Virus record (IMG/VR): IMGVR_UViG_3300001798_000006
Span: 62,001-126,000 of that record
Source: a virus
DNA length: 64,000 bases
Direction: 5' to 3' (one strand)
Positions 32,042 through 43,300 of this stretch are shown here, piece after piece. The notes under the pieces were generated by a model, which saw nothing but the letters and a program-made list of their open reading frames with translations, was not told the origin of the DNA and did no database searches. The first letter of the stretch is position 1. Each line of letters opens with the position of its first letter. The translations under genes and the position numbers were made by a program.

Positions 32042-35000
32042 ATGATGGAAGTTTAATTCTTTTAGCTCCACTTAATGAACCAAGTGGATCTCCAGTATTC
32101 CATAATTATGCTCCGTCATATGCTGGCAAACCATCTGGTATCAGTTTTGATTTACATGTACATATAACTGGGGATGATACGGATTTATCTGCACAGGCTT
32201 CATGGCCTGGTACTTTTTCTGAATTTAATATATCGTCTGGCACAACATATACTGGATATAAAGTACAGGGTACATCTAATCTTAGTCTTGAAGATAGTAG
32301 TCCAAATGAAAAAGCATTAATCTTAGGACATGGTGGTTTTTCTGCTCGTATGGCATTAGCTCCACCAGCAGTAGCCCAAAGTGGATTTACTGTAGGTTTT
32401 TGGGTTAATCCACAAACAAATGGATCGGCAGACATTGCTGGCGTTCAAAATACTAATGAATTACTAGCAGAGCATCACGCATTAATAGCAAAAAGTGCTG
32501 CTAATGCTGGATTTATACTCGGAGTTTCTGGCAAATTAAATGAAGGTGCCCAATTTAGTGCAGATCCTAATAGATTTCCATTAACTGCATACGCACATAT
32601 TTTACAAAATGCTTTACATTTAACAACTCCTATCGAGTCTGGTAATTATATCCATTTAACTTTTACTTACAGATTTATTGATGGTACTAGTAATCAGGCT
32701 GTTTTATATAAAAATGGTCGTGTGGCTGCCAGCGGTACTACATCCACCTCTTTAACTAGAGCTAATGCAACTTATGCTGATCGTGTTTTAGCTATAGGTG
32801 CTAGTCAAACTACTACAACTTTAACTGATATTTATGATCATGCTACTGGATGGGGTCATTTAGTTTCTGGCGTTTATGCTTATGACCGTGTTTTGCACGA
32901 AGGAGAAATCCTTGATATTCATTTGGCCGGCGGTTTACAACCATTAGATGGTATTGGTATCGCCGAAGGCAAAGAAATCCTTCTTGGTGATCGAAAACTT
33001 ATTGCATATTATCCTAATATAAGTCCAAGTTATATTGATGTTGGTAGCGGACACTTTAATCTTATAGCAGAGCGTGATTTAGGTTCTACTAATGGAGTTG
33101 ATGAATATGTTACAATCGCTCCCGGTCCATTTGGACATGTTATGCCCTTTATTAGCTCGTCTACTACTGTTGGACTTGCTGCCGGTAGTGGTTTATCACA
33201 AAACTTAATACACAATCGAAGTTTTACTATTGCTGGTTGGTTCAATCTAAATGCAAATGATGGTAAAATTTTCTCATTTGGAGCCACGGCCAATACTGCT
33301 AATTCTAATGGATTCGTGTTAGATATTACTGGCACCGCTCCAAATAATCGTATTCAGGCTAGAATATTTAATAATGGCGACTCTTCCAATATTACAACTC
33401 TAAGTTCTAATATTAATGATCCGTGGAGTGCAACAACAAGCCATGTAGCGTTCTTGTATGATGATCAAACCCTTGGCGTGTCTCTATATGTGAATGGCAT
33501 TTTGGCTCAAAGTGGAACCCTGCCAGTCTCATTAATTAATCATATTCAAGGACTAGCAACAAGCGGATTTCCTTTGGTATTTTGTCAGGATATACCAACG
33601 TCTATATTAACATATGATAATGCTACACGTAATGCATTCGCTGATGTACTTATCATGGGTAGACCATTACTTGCGTCTGAAATCAATTTCTTGGCTCAAA
33701 GCGGTATTAATATTACGCCGCTTTTTTATACTCCGCATGATCCTAGATTAAGAGGTTATTGGCCCGGTTCTGGATTATTAAATCAGGGATTCAATATTGC
33801 GGACCATACTATGTCTATGGGTGGAACCGCTATCCCTGCACATTTAACGAGGATAGCTAGTGATTTAGAATGGGATCAAATAGAGGCAAGTGACACACAA
33901 AGTCCATTTTTTAAGATAGATAGATTCAATATTACTACTGATCCAATACTAGGGTTTACATCTGGTACTTATGTTGTTATGGCAGGAAGTAAGGGTTATC
34001 ATGAAATTGGTGGAGAATTTACATCCGAGAGATTAACAGGATCATCTGATCTTTCAATGCGTTGGATTCCAATTGATGCTGAAAGAGATCGTAGACAACC
34101 AGCACAAATTAATGAATTAGTTTGGGTATTTGATGTTACTCCTAGCGGATCTATTCCAAGAATATCTGATGCTGGTAGCACAGGTAGGGAATTTAATTCT
34201 TTATTAATGGAATACGGAGATGATTCAGATAGGTTATTTGCATTCTTAACTGGCATTAATGCAAATCAACCCGGATCTGGTATTGCTATAGTTTGGGAAT
34301 CGAGAGACGCTTTAGACGGCAATCAGACTCCACTATGTTCTGGTAATCTTGTTTATGGTTTACCGAACAGAGTATTATTACGTGCTCGTTCTTTGTTTCC
34401 AAACACCCTAACTACAGCAGCAACTCAACCTATTGAATTTAGTATTTATGTTAGTGGCCAGAGAATTCAAACTAGAACGATTACTAATGCGTTGGGTCGT
34501 TATTATAGTGACGTTGATCATCAACCATGGATTTTACAATTTGGTGGCCGGGCGGCATCTGATACATTTAGCACGCATAAGACTTTATTTGGCGGTCTTG
34601 GTCAAATATCTCTAAGGAATGTTGCTGTTTTAATTGGCTCTTTTTCAAATGACGATATATTACATTTAGCAGCTTCCGGTATTACAAATAATGTTAATTT
34701 ACCAGGATATATAAACGCACCAGCACAGCGACGTACAGACATTTTACGTGAAGGATTAATAGCCAATTGGCGATTTTCTGGAGATGCTTCTGGTACGTTA
34801 GATGTAACTGGTCAGGGTAATAATCTGAGACACCTTGCTAGAGAGGTGGCAGAAAAGAATTTATTTGCAAGTCAATCCAATGCTGCCCATAATTTAAGGT
34901 ATACTCCTGGCCCACTAAAAGACTCGCCGCTAAGATTTAGAGCTAGTGGTATTTCTTACGCCGCTAAGTCTTTCGTAGTCGGTGATGCTATTACTCCATT

Positions 35001-38000
35001 TGCAGCGTCAGGTGCGGCTTTTAATACCCCAAACGAAGGGTTTACTGTCGGTTTTTGGTTTGCTCAGAGAGCCGCTGTTGCTGCTACAGACGCCCAATTT
35101 ATTATGGGGTATGGGAATGTACCAGATGCAATTAATGATACCGCTTTTAATGATTCTTCGTGGGCTATTATTATTGATGACTCAAATTCTATTAAGATGT
35201 TGTTATCTCGTAATGGTAGTATGCCATATGATAATACGAGCACTACAGCTAATGTTATTCGTTGTGGTTTAATAAGAACTGCCACTGATAGTAATCCAAA
35301 TGATGTTGTAGAATTATTTAAAAATGGTGCATTTGATGGCGGACACATTGATTCCTGGCAACATTTAGCGTGGTCATATAATAAGAATAATAATACTATT
35401 AAAGCGTATCTTAATGGTATTCCGATTGACTCTAAAGGTGTAGATCCTAGTGGTTTCCATGTTCCACAACAGGTTGAGACTAGAATCCTAAGTTTCTTAG
35501 TTCCGCAAACCGGAGTTTGGGGATGGGGTGTTAATAGAGCGTCGTTCGATTCATATCTAGCAGACGTTGTATATTTCAATAAACCACTAAATGATAGTGA
35601 AATATTATACCTATCTATGAATGGTTTAGGTGCCGCCTCCGGCACTACCTCTGGTATTATTGGTGGTTATTTACAAGGTTCTGATTATGGTTCCGGTATT
35701 ATAGGTGGGTATATTAATGCATTAGGGCAATCGTCTGGTATTATTGGCGGTCAAGTATCTGGTATAAGTGGTGCAATCGCTAATATTGGCGGTTATATCA
35801 TTGGTGAGCAAAGATTTGCCTCTGGAGTCTTTGGTGGATTTGTTTCTGGCATCGGTGATAGACCAGTTAATATGCACACCAGTTTTCACTTAGATGCTGA
35901 TGAATGGAAAGGCTACGAGGTTATTAATTATTATACTTTTAAAGCTGACGAAAGTGCTCACGGAGGCGTAATCCTTGAAAGTATAAGAGATCGAGCGACG
36001 TGTAATAATTTAGTTCCATTTAAAAGACCCTATGGATCACAGTTATTTGTTGCTGGTGCTAGAGGTGCTCTGGGTAGCGGCCTTGTATTTAATGGTATCA
36101 ATGATGCATGGTGGCGTGAAAAAACTATATTATTTGGATATTCTGGAGTACAAAGGGGTTGGGATGCTAGCACAGCACAACAAACACTAAGTAATCTAGC
36201 TATTGCGGAGGCAACCTTTGGTATCTGGGTCAAACCAGATGAGATTACAAATACTCGCGGTATTGTTGCTATAGGTAGCGGCCTTACAGCAACAAGCTGG
36301 CGACCTGCATTAAATCTTTACCAAGAGGGGGATACAGTTGTTGCTCGCGTTAATAATGACGACGTAGAATTAAGGGCTAGGAATGTTTTAAGTGTCGATA
36401 AATGGACGCATATTGCTGTAACATTCGACAATAATTTGTCAAAAACTCCTAATCATTTAATATTATACATAGATGGTATTCCCACTATGTTAAAAGCAAA
36501 AGTGGGAGCTGGTAATATATTCGCCAATCAGACAACGCCGATGTTTATTTTGGGCACATCGTTATCTGGATTGCCGGGATCATTTCCAGACCCTCATCCT
36601 ACGCTCCCTTATTTTAAAGGAGCAATAGCTGAAACATTCTTCATATATGGCATATTAGGATCTGGGACACCGCAGGCTATACAGTCTGGTTTACTAAATA
36701 TAACACGCAATGCAGGATTTTACGATGCTATTACATCATCTGGGGTTGCTCTGACTATTAAAGATGCTGGATTAATAGGATTGTGGAGACTTGATGATGT
36801 TGAGGAAGATCTGTTAACTTTTAGAGACAATAGTTTTGGTAATCATGACATGATTTTTGTTGGTGATGGCGAATTGCCAGAAATTATCGCTCCCGGTGCT
36901 CAAAAAGATGGAACATTTGGTTCTGGAGCATTTTTTAAACATAATAATGCTCCTGGTACAGCTATTATAACAAGTACCTTACGTAATACTGATGTAGCGG
37001 CATGGGATGCTATACAGACTAACGGACGATTTACTGTCGCGTGTTGGGTTATGCCCACACTTACTAGCCTGCGTAATAGCACGAATCCTACTAATAGTAT
37101 GATTTTCGGTCGTGGAGTTGATGGGCTGGTCTCTATTAATAATGAATGGTTCTTTGGCATGACTCCAAGTACCGATAATAATAGAGAAGATAACATTAGA
37201 ATGTTATTGAGCGATTCTGTGACTGATAGATCAGTAGACCTTGGTTTTTATCCTGGTTTCTGGTCAGACCTAGCGTTTGGTGGCACGCGAGAAAATCGTA
37301 TGAATACCCCACAGCATATTGCTATGGTCGCCGATTCTAATATAGCTTATTACTATTTTAACGGTCATTTATTAGGATATAGACCTATTGTACCGCCCAT
37401 TGATGGGGCATCGTCGGATGACATATTCTTGTTTCTAGGCGGTATAGTTGATGAAGCTGCTTTACCATTTGTTGACACAACTGGTTTCAGCGGTATTATA
37501 AAAGATGCGGCGATCTTTAATCGACCACTGACATCCCTTGAAATAAAAGCTCTTGTTAGAGATGGCATTGCTCCTAGAACCGCCGAAACAGCAAGTGGCG
37601 TTATCGGAGGGTATATTACTGGTGTTGATGATCCTAATGTAACAAGAGTGTTGTCAAGCGAGTTTATCAGAGATAATCTTATTACTTATCATAAATTTTT
37701 AGATTTTAGTGATAATGCTGGATATAAAGATGAAGTTGGTGCATTACGTATATCAAATTTATTTGCACATCCATCGTCGGGGCTCCCGACAGCAAGTTTT
37801 AGCCTACCAGTATCTATTAATACTAATCCTGTCTCTATCACCCCTAATACATCACTTGGTATAGTTTACTCGCCAAGAGCCATGATTACGAATAGTAAGA
37901 CAGACTATCTTGGTTCTGAGGCTGGTACTGCGGCCGGATATTGGGAGTCCACCCCCGGTCATAGGGAATTTTCATTATGTTTTTGGTATAGACCAAGGGG

Positions 38001-40350
38001 CAACGCCTTTGATGGCAACGAACGCGGTATTATAGGGCTTGGGGAGGGTAGTTCTGCAACGAGATTCGGCGTGTTTCATACGCAGGATGACGTTACAGTA
38101 TTTTACGGGGGAGGTACTGGTAAAACTGAATCATTTAGTAATGTTCTACAGCTTAATAGTTGGCAATTTATAGCGATCACTAGGACTGGATCTGGTATTG
38201 CCTCGTCTGAATTACCTATAGATTATGCATTAAATCCAGCACAAACGATGTTTGACTATCAATACACTACTTTTTATACTCACGGTATCCCACAAGGGAG
38301 TGGATCGTTTGTCTCTGGGGTTAATGCAGTTTTTGCCGCATCAAGATTATCTGATGCATTTATTATAGGAAATGCTTTTGAAAATAACACCGGATCATCT
38401 GGCGTGCAGGATATAGCAGATTTTGCAGAAATATCGTTCTGGAGAAAACCATTAAGTGCTGCCGAAATCCGTGGGATTATGTTAAGCGGCATTAATATAT
38501 CATTGCCGCGACTGAATGAAACAGACGAGGATTTATTATTTCTATACAGAATGGAAGAGGATACACAGGCAGATAGAATTAATTCAGCCAGATCATTACT
38601 TGCAACTACGACTAATCTTGATCTAAGCGTCTCTGGCGTAGGGGTAAGTCTAAGTCCACATCCTAATCCGCCAAGATTAATTGGTGTAGCTAGCGGTATT
38701 GGTAATACTTTTGAACAAAATACTATTAACTTAAGAAACCATGGATTCAATCATAAACCATGGAATAGGTTCGCCTCAGATCCACTTGGTCTTGGCGGAC
38801 TTTCTGGAAGTTTCGTCTATATATCTGATAATGATCAAGATGGTATTTTTGATGACAAAAGATCTAATTTCTCATTTGGCGGTTGGTTTAAGATATTAGA
38901 CACCTCTCAACTTAATACCTCTATATTAGGACGAGGAGCTAATTTCCAAGGGCCAATTCATTTCAGAGCACGCGGCTCTGCCGCTGATGTGATTTTAGAA
39001 GTGCAGGGAGAAAGTCAGAATAATTATCCACTAAGTCCACCAACAGAAGACGTTGATGGTAGTGCTCCATCTGTTGAGACTTGCGAATCTCATTTAACCT
39101 ATGTATTTGATAATAGTCTACAAGAATCTCGTCTTTATCGAGACGGTATACTTATTAATGCGATCAAACACCAAGGAGGAGACACGCAGGCCATCTTAGC
39201 AGATGGTGCTAATGGTGATTTTGTAATCGGACATTTCCCACGTATGTCGTCTACTAACTTCTCAGGTATCTTGACAGACGTATTCTTTATGAATAAAGTA
39301 CTATCGCCAGAGGAGATTAGGGGTATTGTTGTATATGGGTGGGGAGAAAATCCGCTTTGTTCTGGTATCATAGGCGGATACGTATCGGGTATAGAGCCCG
39401 GTGGCGTTGGTATGATAGGCGGTTATACACATGGCCTCGGTATAAACTCTGGTGTGGTTGGCGGCTATATTGAGGGAGTGATTCCAATTTCTGGAATTAT
39501 TGGAGGTTATTTAAGAGGCATGTCTAATGGATCGTCTTATATCGGCGGGTACGTATCTGGTATCCTTGGTGAAGCTTCTGGTATTATCGGTGGATATATA
39601 TTAGTATCTCAATTAGGCTCGGGTATAGTAGGAGCGTGGCTTAATGCAGGATTATCTGGTGTAGTGAACTTTGATGCGACCTTCAAAGTTGGAGCGTTTA
39701 ATGTCGCTAATTTTGACTCTAACGTCACTATAGAAAAGACTAGTGCTGCTAATTTTGACTCACAAATAGTTATCTTCCAAGAGGAACTCCCGCCAAGTGT
39801 GGAGATTATTATACCCACAATGACAGTAAGCGGATTAGCTCCAACATTTGGACAATATTTTATTGCGAGGGCTTCCGGGCTTCAAGGTAAAGGTATTAGT
39901 CATGCAAGATGGGTATTTGGGGACTTAACACCACCAGAACTCTCTTCTGAGAGTGGCACCGCACTATTCCCGGCTTTCCACACTTTTGCAAATTCTGGAT
40001 ACTTTACTGTAGTTGTCGAAGTTACCGATACTGCTGGTATTAGAAATGCTGATACAATTGTTGTAGATTGTGCGTCTGGTATTTCGCCTGTAGAAATGAC
40101 ACTATCAGGAGTACCTAGGGGTGGTGTGGCTCCATTACAAGTACAATTTGCTCAGAGGATCGAGTCTATACCGAGTAATGTGACTATTACGGCCAACTTA
40201 TTAAACTATGGAGATAGTACAGCAACATCGACTTTAAATAGCCTACATACATATACGGAGCCCGGTCTTTATTATCCTATTTGGATTGTCAGAGATAGTC
40301 GTGGCGTCATATGGTCAGATTCATTAGAAGATGGGATTGATTTGAGGTAA
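32032..40350 (+). CDS. Giant LamG/GGY-repeat/PKD tail adhesion protein (2772 aa)
   Basis: This is the largest gene in the window. At least seven LamG/concanavalin-like lectin modules can be seen from their FTVGFW-type strands near residues 118, 397, 1004, 1394, 1667, 1980 and 2281, with a weaker one near 680. Each is followed by a YKNG- or YLNG-type loop and an IADVFFMNK-type closing strand. Two clusters of a 14-residue SGIIGGY repeat (about 1207-1273 and 2444-2543) and a single copy near 1855 separate modules. Three NFD-x-x-V units follow near 2545-2580, and two PKD-like domains (GDLTPPE...HTFANSGYFTVVVEVTD; NYGDSTATS...HTYTEPGLYYPIWIV) end the protein. LamG and PKD modules bind carbohydrates or matrix proteins, so this is probably a tail fibre or host adhesin. 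No enzymatic domain is seen. Confidence 0.75.
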   Translation: MVINDGSLILLAPLNEPSGSPVFHNYAPSYAGKPSGISFDLHVHITGDDTDLSAQASWPGTFSEFNISSGTTYTGYKVQGTSNLSLEDSSPNEKALILGHGGFSARMALAPPAVAQSGFTVGFWVNPQTNGSADIAGVQNTNELLAEHHALIAKSAANAGFILGVSGKLNEGAQFSADPNRFPLTAYAHILQNALHLTTPIESGNYIHLTFTYRFIDGTSNQAVLYKNGRVAASGTTSTSLTRANATYADRVLAIGASQTTTTLTDIYDHATGWGHLVSGVYAYDRVLHEGEILDIHLAGGLQPLDGIGIAEGKEILLGDRKLIAYYPNISPSYIDVGSGHFNLIAERDLGSTNGVDEYVTIAPGPFGHVMPFISSSTTVGLAAGSGLSQNLIHNRSFTIAGWFNLNANDGKIFSFGATANTANSNGFVLDITGTAPNNRIQARIFNNGDSSNITTLSSNINDPWSATTSHVAFLYDDQTLGVSLYVNGILAQSGTLPVSLINHIQGLATSGFPLVFCQDIPTSILTYDNATRNAFADVLIMGRPLLASEINFLAQSGINITPLFYTPHDPRLRGYWPGSGLLNQGFNIADHTMSMGGTAIPAHLTRIASDLEWDQIEASDTQSPFFKIDRFNITTDPILGFTSGTYVVMAGSKGYHEIGGEFTSERLTGSSDLSMRWIPIDAERDRRQPAQINELVWVFDVTPSGSIPRISDAGSTGREFNSLLMEYGDDSDRLFAFLTGINANQPGSGIAIVWESRDALDGNQTPLCSGNLVYGLPNRVLLRARSLFPNTLTTAATQPIEFSIYVSGQRIQTRTITNALGRYYSDVDHQPWILQFGGRAASDTFSTHKTLFGGLGQISLRNVAVLIGSFSNDDILHLAASGITNNVNLPGYINAPAQRRTDILREGLIANWRFSGDASGTLDVTGQGNNLRHLAREVAEKNLFASQSNAAHNLRYTPGPLKDSPLRFRASGISYAAKSFVVGDAITPFAASGAAFNTPNEGFTVGFWFAQRAAVAATDAQFIMGYGNVPDAINDTAFNDSSWAIIIDDSNSIKMLLSRNGSMPYDNTSTTANVIRCGLIRTATDSNPNDVVELFKNGAFDGGHIDSWQHLAWSYNKNNNTIKAYLNGIPIDSKGVDPSGFHVPQQVETRILSFLVPQTGVWGWGVNRASFDSYLADVVYFNKPLNDSEILYLSMNGLGAASGTTSGIIGGYLQGSDYGSGIIGGYINALGQSSGIIGGQVSGISGAIANIGGYIIGEQRFASGVFGGFVSGIGDRPVNMHTSFHLDADEWKGYEVINYYTFKADESAHGGVILESIRDRATCNNLVPFKRPYGSQLFVAGARGALGSGLVFNGINDAWWREKTILFGYSGVQRGWDASTAQQTLSNLAIAEATFGIWVKPDEITNTRGIVAIGSGLTATSWRPALNLYQEGDTVVARVNNDDVELRARNVLSVDKWTHIAVTFDNNLSKTPNHLILYIDGIPTMLKAKVGAGNIFANQTTPMFILGTSLSGLPGSFPDPHPTLPYFKGAIAETFFIYGILGSGTPQAIQSGLLNITRNAGFYDAITSSGVALTIKDAGLIGLWRLDDVEEDLLTFRDNSFGNHDMIFVGDGELPEIIAPGAQKDGTFGSGAFFKHNNAPGTAIITSTLRNTDVAAWDAIQTNGRFTVACWVMPTLTSLRNSTNPTNSMIFGRGVDGLVSINNEWFFGMTPSTDNNREDNIRMLLSDSVTDRSVDLGFYPGFWSDLAFGGTRENRMNTPQHIAMVADSNIAYYYFNGHLLGYRPIVPPIDGASSDDIFLFLGGIVDEAALPFVDTTGFSGIIKDAAIFNRPLTSLEIKALVRDGIAPRTAETASGVIGGYITGVDDPNVTRVLSSEFIRDNLITYHKFLDFSDNAGYKDEVGALRISNLFAHPSSGLPTASFSLPVSINTNPVSITPNTSLGIVYSPRAMITNSKTDYLGSEAGTAAGYWESTPGHREFSLCFWYRPRGNAFDGNERGIIGLGEGSSATRFGVFHTQDDVTVFYGGGTGKTESFSNVLQLNSWQFIAITRTGSGIASSELPIDYALNPAQTMFDYQYTTFYTHGIPQGSGSFVSGVNAVFAASRLSDAFIIGNAFENNTGSSGVQDIADFAEISFWRKPLSAAEIRGIMLSGINISLPRLNETDEDLLFLYRMEEDTQADRINSARSLLATTTNLDLSVSGVGVSLSPHPNPPRLIGVASGIGNTFEQNTINLRNHGFNHKPWNRFASDPLGLGGLSGSFVYISDNDQDGIFDDKRSNFSFGGWFKILDTSQLNTSILGRGANFQGPIHFRARGSAADVILEVQGESQNNYPLSPPTEDVDGSAPSVETCESHLTYVFDNSLQESRLYRDGILINAIKHQGGDTQAILADGANGDFVIGHFPRMSSTNFSGILTDVFFMNKVLSPEEIRGIVVYGWGENPLCSGIIGGYVSGIEPGGVGMIGGYTHGLGINSGVVGGYIEGVIPISGIIGGYLRGMSNGSSYIGGYVSGILGEASGIIGGYILVSQLGSGIVGAWLNAGLSGVVNFDATFKVGAFNVANFDSNVTIEKTSAANFDSQIVIFQEELPPSVEIIIPTMTVSGLAPTFGQYFIARASGLQGKGISHARWVFGDLTPPELSSESGTALFPAFHTFANSGYFTVVVEVTDTAGIRNADTIVVDCASGISPVEMTLSGVPRGGVAPLQVQFAQRIESIPSNVTITANLLNYGDSTATSTLNSLHTYTEPGLYYPIWIVRDSRGVIWSDSLEDGIDLR
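35650..35850 (+). repeat. SGIIGGY 14-residue repeat, first cluster
   Basis: Inside the giant gene, tcTGGTATTATTGGTGG-like units recur about every 42 bases and encode SGIIGGYLQGSDYG, SGIIGGYINALGQS, SGIIGGQVSGISGA and later diverged copies (IANIGGYIIGEQRFA, SGVFGGFVSG). They link two LamG-like modules. The DNA copies have diverged at synonymous sites, so the protein repeat is under selection or old. Confidence 0.75.
39361..39660 (+). repeat. SGIIGGY 14-residue repeat, second cluster
   Basis: Seven diverged units (SGIIGGYVSGIEPGG, VGMIGGYTHGLGINS, GVVGGYIEGVIPI, SGIIGGYLRGMSNG, SSYIGGYVSGILGEA, SGIIGGYILVSQLG, SGIVGAWLNAGLSG) follow the last LamG-like module and precede the NFD repeats and PKD domains. 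The period is 13-15 residues. A single copy also occurs at 37594-37623. Confidence 0.75.
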
Positions 40351-40352
40351 AT

Positions 40353-43300
40353 ATGTCTAATCATTATATTGCGACAAGTGGAGCCGGAGTACCAAATAAC
40401 GGTGTTATGTTTCCTTCTGGGCTTTTTGGTTCCGGTGTCCCAGGAAGTGATTTAGGAGCGTTCCTTGCATCATTAAATGCTACTTTTGGATTTAATCTTA
40501 CACAACATAATTTCCAGTTAGAATTTATCCCATTCGGTAACGCGGCGTCATTTCATGGAGCTTCGGGGCAATTACCTCCTATAGGACATCATTTTGAATT
40601 ATTTATTGGTGAGTTTTTTATTCGTGGAAAAATCTCCCATTCTGACTACACAGTAACAGACGGCGGTACTATTGTTACACTTAATGTACAAGATAATAGA
40701 AAAAATCTTACAAGGGTAAAAATTCATACCGAAGACCTCGGCGAAAGCGTCCCAAGTGGCGTAGTTTCTGTCGCAAGAGCATTCCGTAAATTAAATGGAC
40801 TTATAGATATTAATGGTGACCCTTTAGATCCGAATATCAAAGAGTATAAGAGGATTTTAGAGCATGGAGCTACTTATTCGCAAATTTTAGAAGCCATTGA
40901 TTTATCTTTTAATGAGGGGCTGAGTGCATTTCCAATTTCAATATTACCTACTGTTGAACAGCTTGAGCTTAATATTGGCGGTACGATTGAGGCAATTAGA
41001 TTTATATTTAATTTAGATCCATTGGATGAGGTGTTAACAAGAGTGCTCCAAGATACTGGTTTCGACTGGTATTGGAATATGGATGGCAACCTAGTTAATC
41101 TTATTAATAAGAAATTGCCATTTGATATTAGTGAGGCCGGTATTCTTGATTTAGTATCCCAATTTGGAAGTCTGAGCGGTCTCAATGAGACAAAACAAAT
41201 AGGGTTTGGTTCCGATCTTATTCAAGAGTCAACTAGATTTAGACTTCTAGGAGGACACCAAGAGGGAATAATCAATTCTCCATTATTAAGCCCCATAGAC
41301 GGAGTAGACACAACCGCATTGGACAATAATATCACCTTTACTAAGGCGTGGGATTTAATTAGTATTGGATTTTATGATCCTGATGGCTTTTACAGGGTGT
41401 ATACACCAACTGAAAAAGAATTACAATTAGCTCTGGCTGGCATAGAACAATGGACTTACTTCAAGATATACCAAACTTCAGATCCAAATGGTAGTCCCCC
41501 CGGTTACGGACTAGATGGGGACGCGGGGTCCGTCGCAGCACAAAATCCAGCATTCCAAAGTAGATTAGATCCCTTAATGCCGCTAGCTGGTGAGGCTACT
41601 GGTGCTGGAATATCTGGTATTAGAATCATCTCTAATAGAAGGGATGAGGAACATAATTGGGTTATAGATTTCTATAACCGCGTCAGAGATCATGCGTCCC
41701 GCCATTATGGCAGATCTTATGTCGCTGAAGGTATTTTATATAATCAGGCTTCTGGACTATTAAGATTAATTGATAGTGCTTGGGCCAATGTTGAGAATCA
41801 ATTACAAGGAGCTAATCTTTCGCAGTCCGGCAGTGTGAATGGTCCATTTACCAATAATTATGAAATTAATAGACAGCTAGGCCCGATAAGTCCTTTTGTT
41901 GCAGATGATTTTAGAGTTATCGCACATTGCGTGTTACCACAAGATACTGTGTATGGTCCGCAAGGAGATGATGTTCCAGCTAGTTTTGGGAATTGGACAG
42001 AGGACGCTCCGCCATTTAATCCATCTGGGGATGGGAGACATTATATACCAGTCACATTAGTAGAAGTTGGTCAACGTGTTATCAATCCCAGAAGTGATGA
42101 CCTTTTCTCGTTTGAGGCTTTTCCAGAGGGCACGCTACTGTGTCAATTACCTATTAATGCCGGTCCTGCTAGCGGACTATTAGAAGATCAGGTAATTGCT
42201 AACTTAGCTACGTTACTAACAGTTAGAACAAAGTTAGATGGCTCTGGATTAAGGGATATTTTGAATCCTGCTATAGTTTTAAATGCATATCAAACACTAA
42301 GCGGAGTGGCCATCCCTATTGAATCTCGTTTACGGTATGGTCAAAATTATCCGACTACCTGGGTACAGGGTGAGATTTCTGAAAATGATGAATTTGTTCA
42401 GTTAGATGATCAATTTGTACCATGGACTTATTTCCCAATTGGAAATCAAACTTCATTAGACGTTATGACAGAGCGTGCTATGCGTCGAGTTATAGGGAAA
42501 ATTGTGCCTAGAAACACTTCTCGATATGCAGATTTTGTACAGGTTGGATTGCCATTACTATCATTTGATAGTTTCGCCGATCAGTCCGTTGGAGCGTCAG
42601 GATTATTTGGCCAGGTAACACATGGCGTAAACGAATTAAATATAGGGTTTGGATTTGATGGATTCAATACCCGTTATAAAATACAATCATATTTTCCTAA
42701 GTTTGGACGCGAGGCTCCGCTTGGCGAACGCAGTAGAGCTATCCTCAATGGCATTATTAATCCTATTGATTTTAGCTTTTTAAGTTTAGCTAATCCTATC
42801 CCCCCAGACTCAAGAGATCCATCATTACCTGGAAGTCCAGAACTTCCACCTATCTTTTTTGATACAGAGAAGAGAGCAGTACGTGTTGAAATCACCGAGG
42901 TGAACAATGTCTTCACTTTAGGGAGTGTTGGCACACCGCTACCCGAAAGATATTTTGGCGAAGATGCTAACTTATATACAAAACCCCCACAATTCTCGTC
43001 TAGTAATCCAGATTTTACAGAAGGTGCAGTATGTATTGATGGATTCTTAAATATTGGTGATGCCGCCATATATAATACAGATGAATTTGAGGGCGGTGGT
43101 GGTACTGTGATTTTTAGATATTTTACGGGCGGTAGACCTTTCGGTAATGGGACTATTGTTCAAGTTGAACAGAATAATGTAGATGATGCTACTAAATATG
43201 ATGTCACTATTATAGATCCTACGGCTGCATTAAATGGTGTTACGAGAGCTTTAAAAGGACTTTCTGTATTAAATGGAATGGTACAGATTGGAGATCGTAC

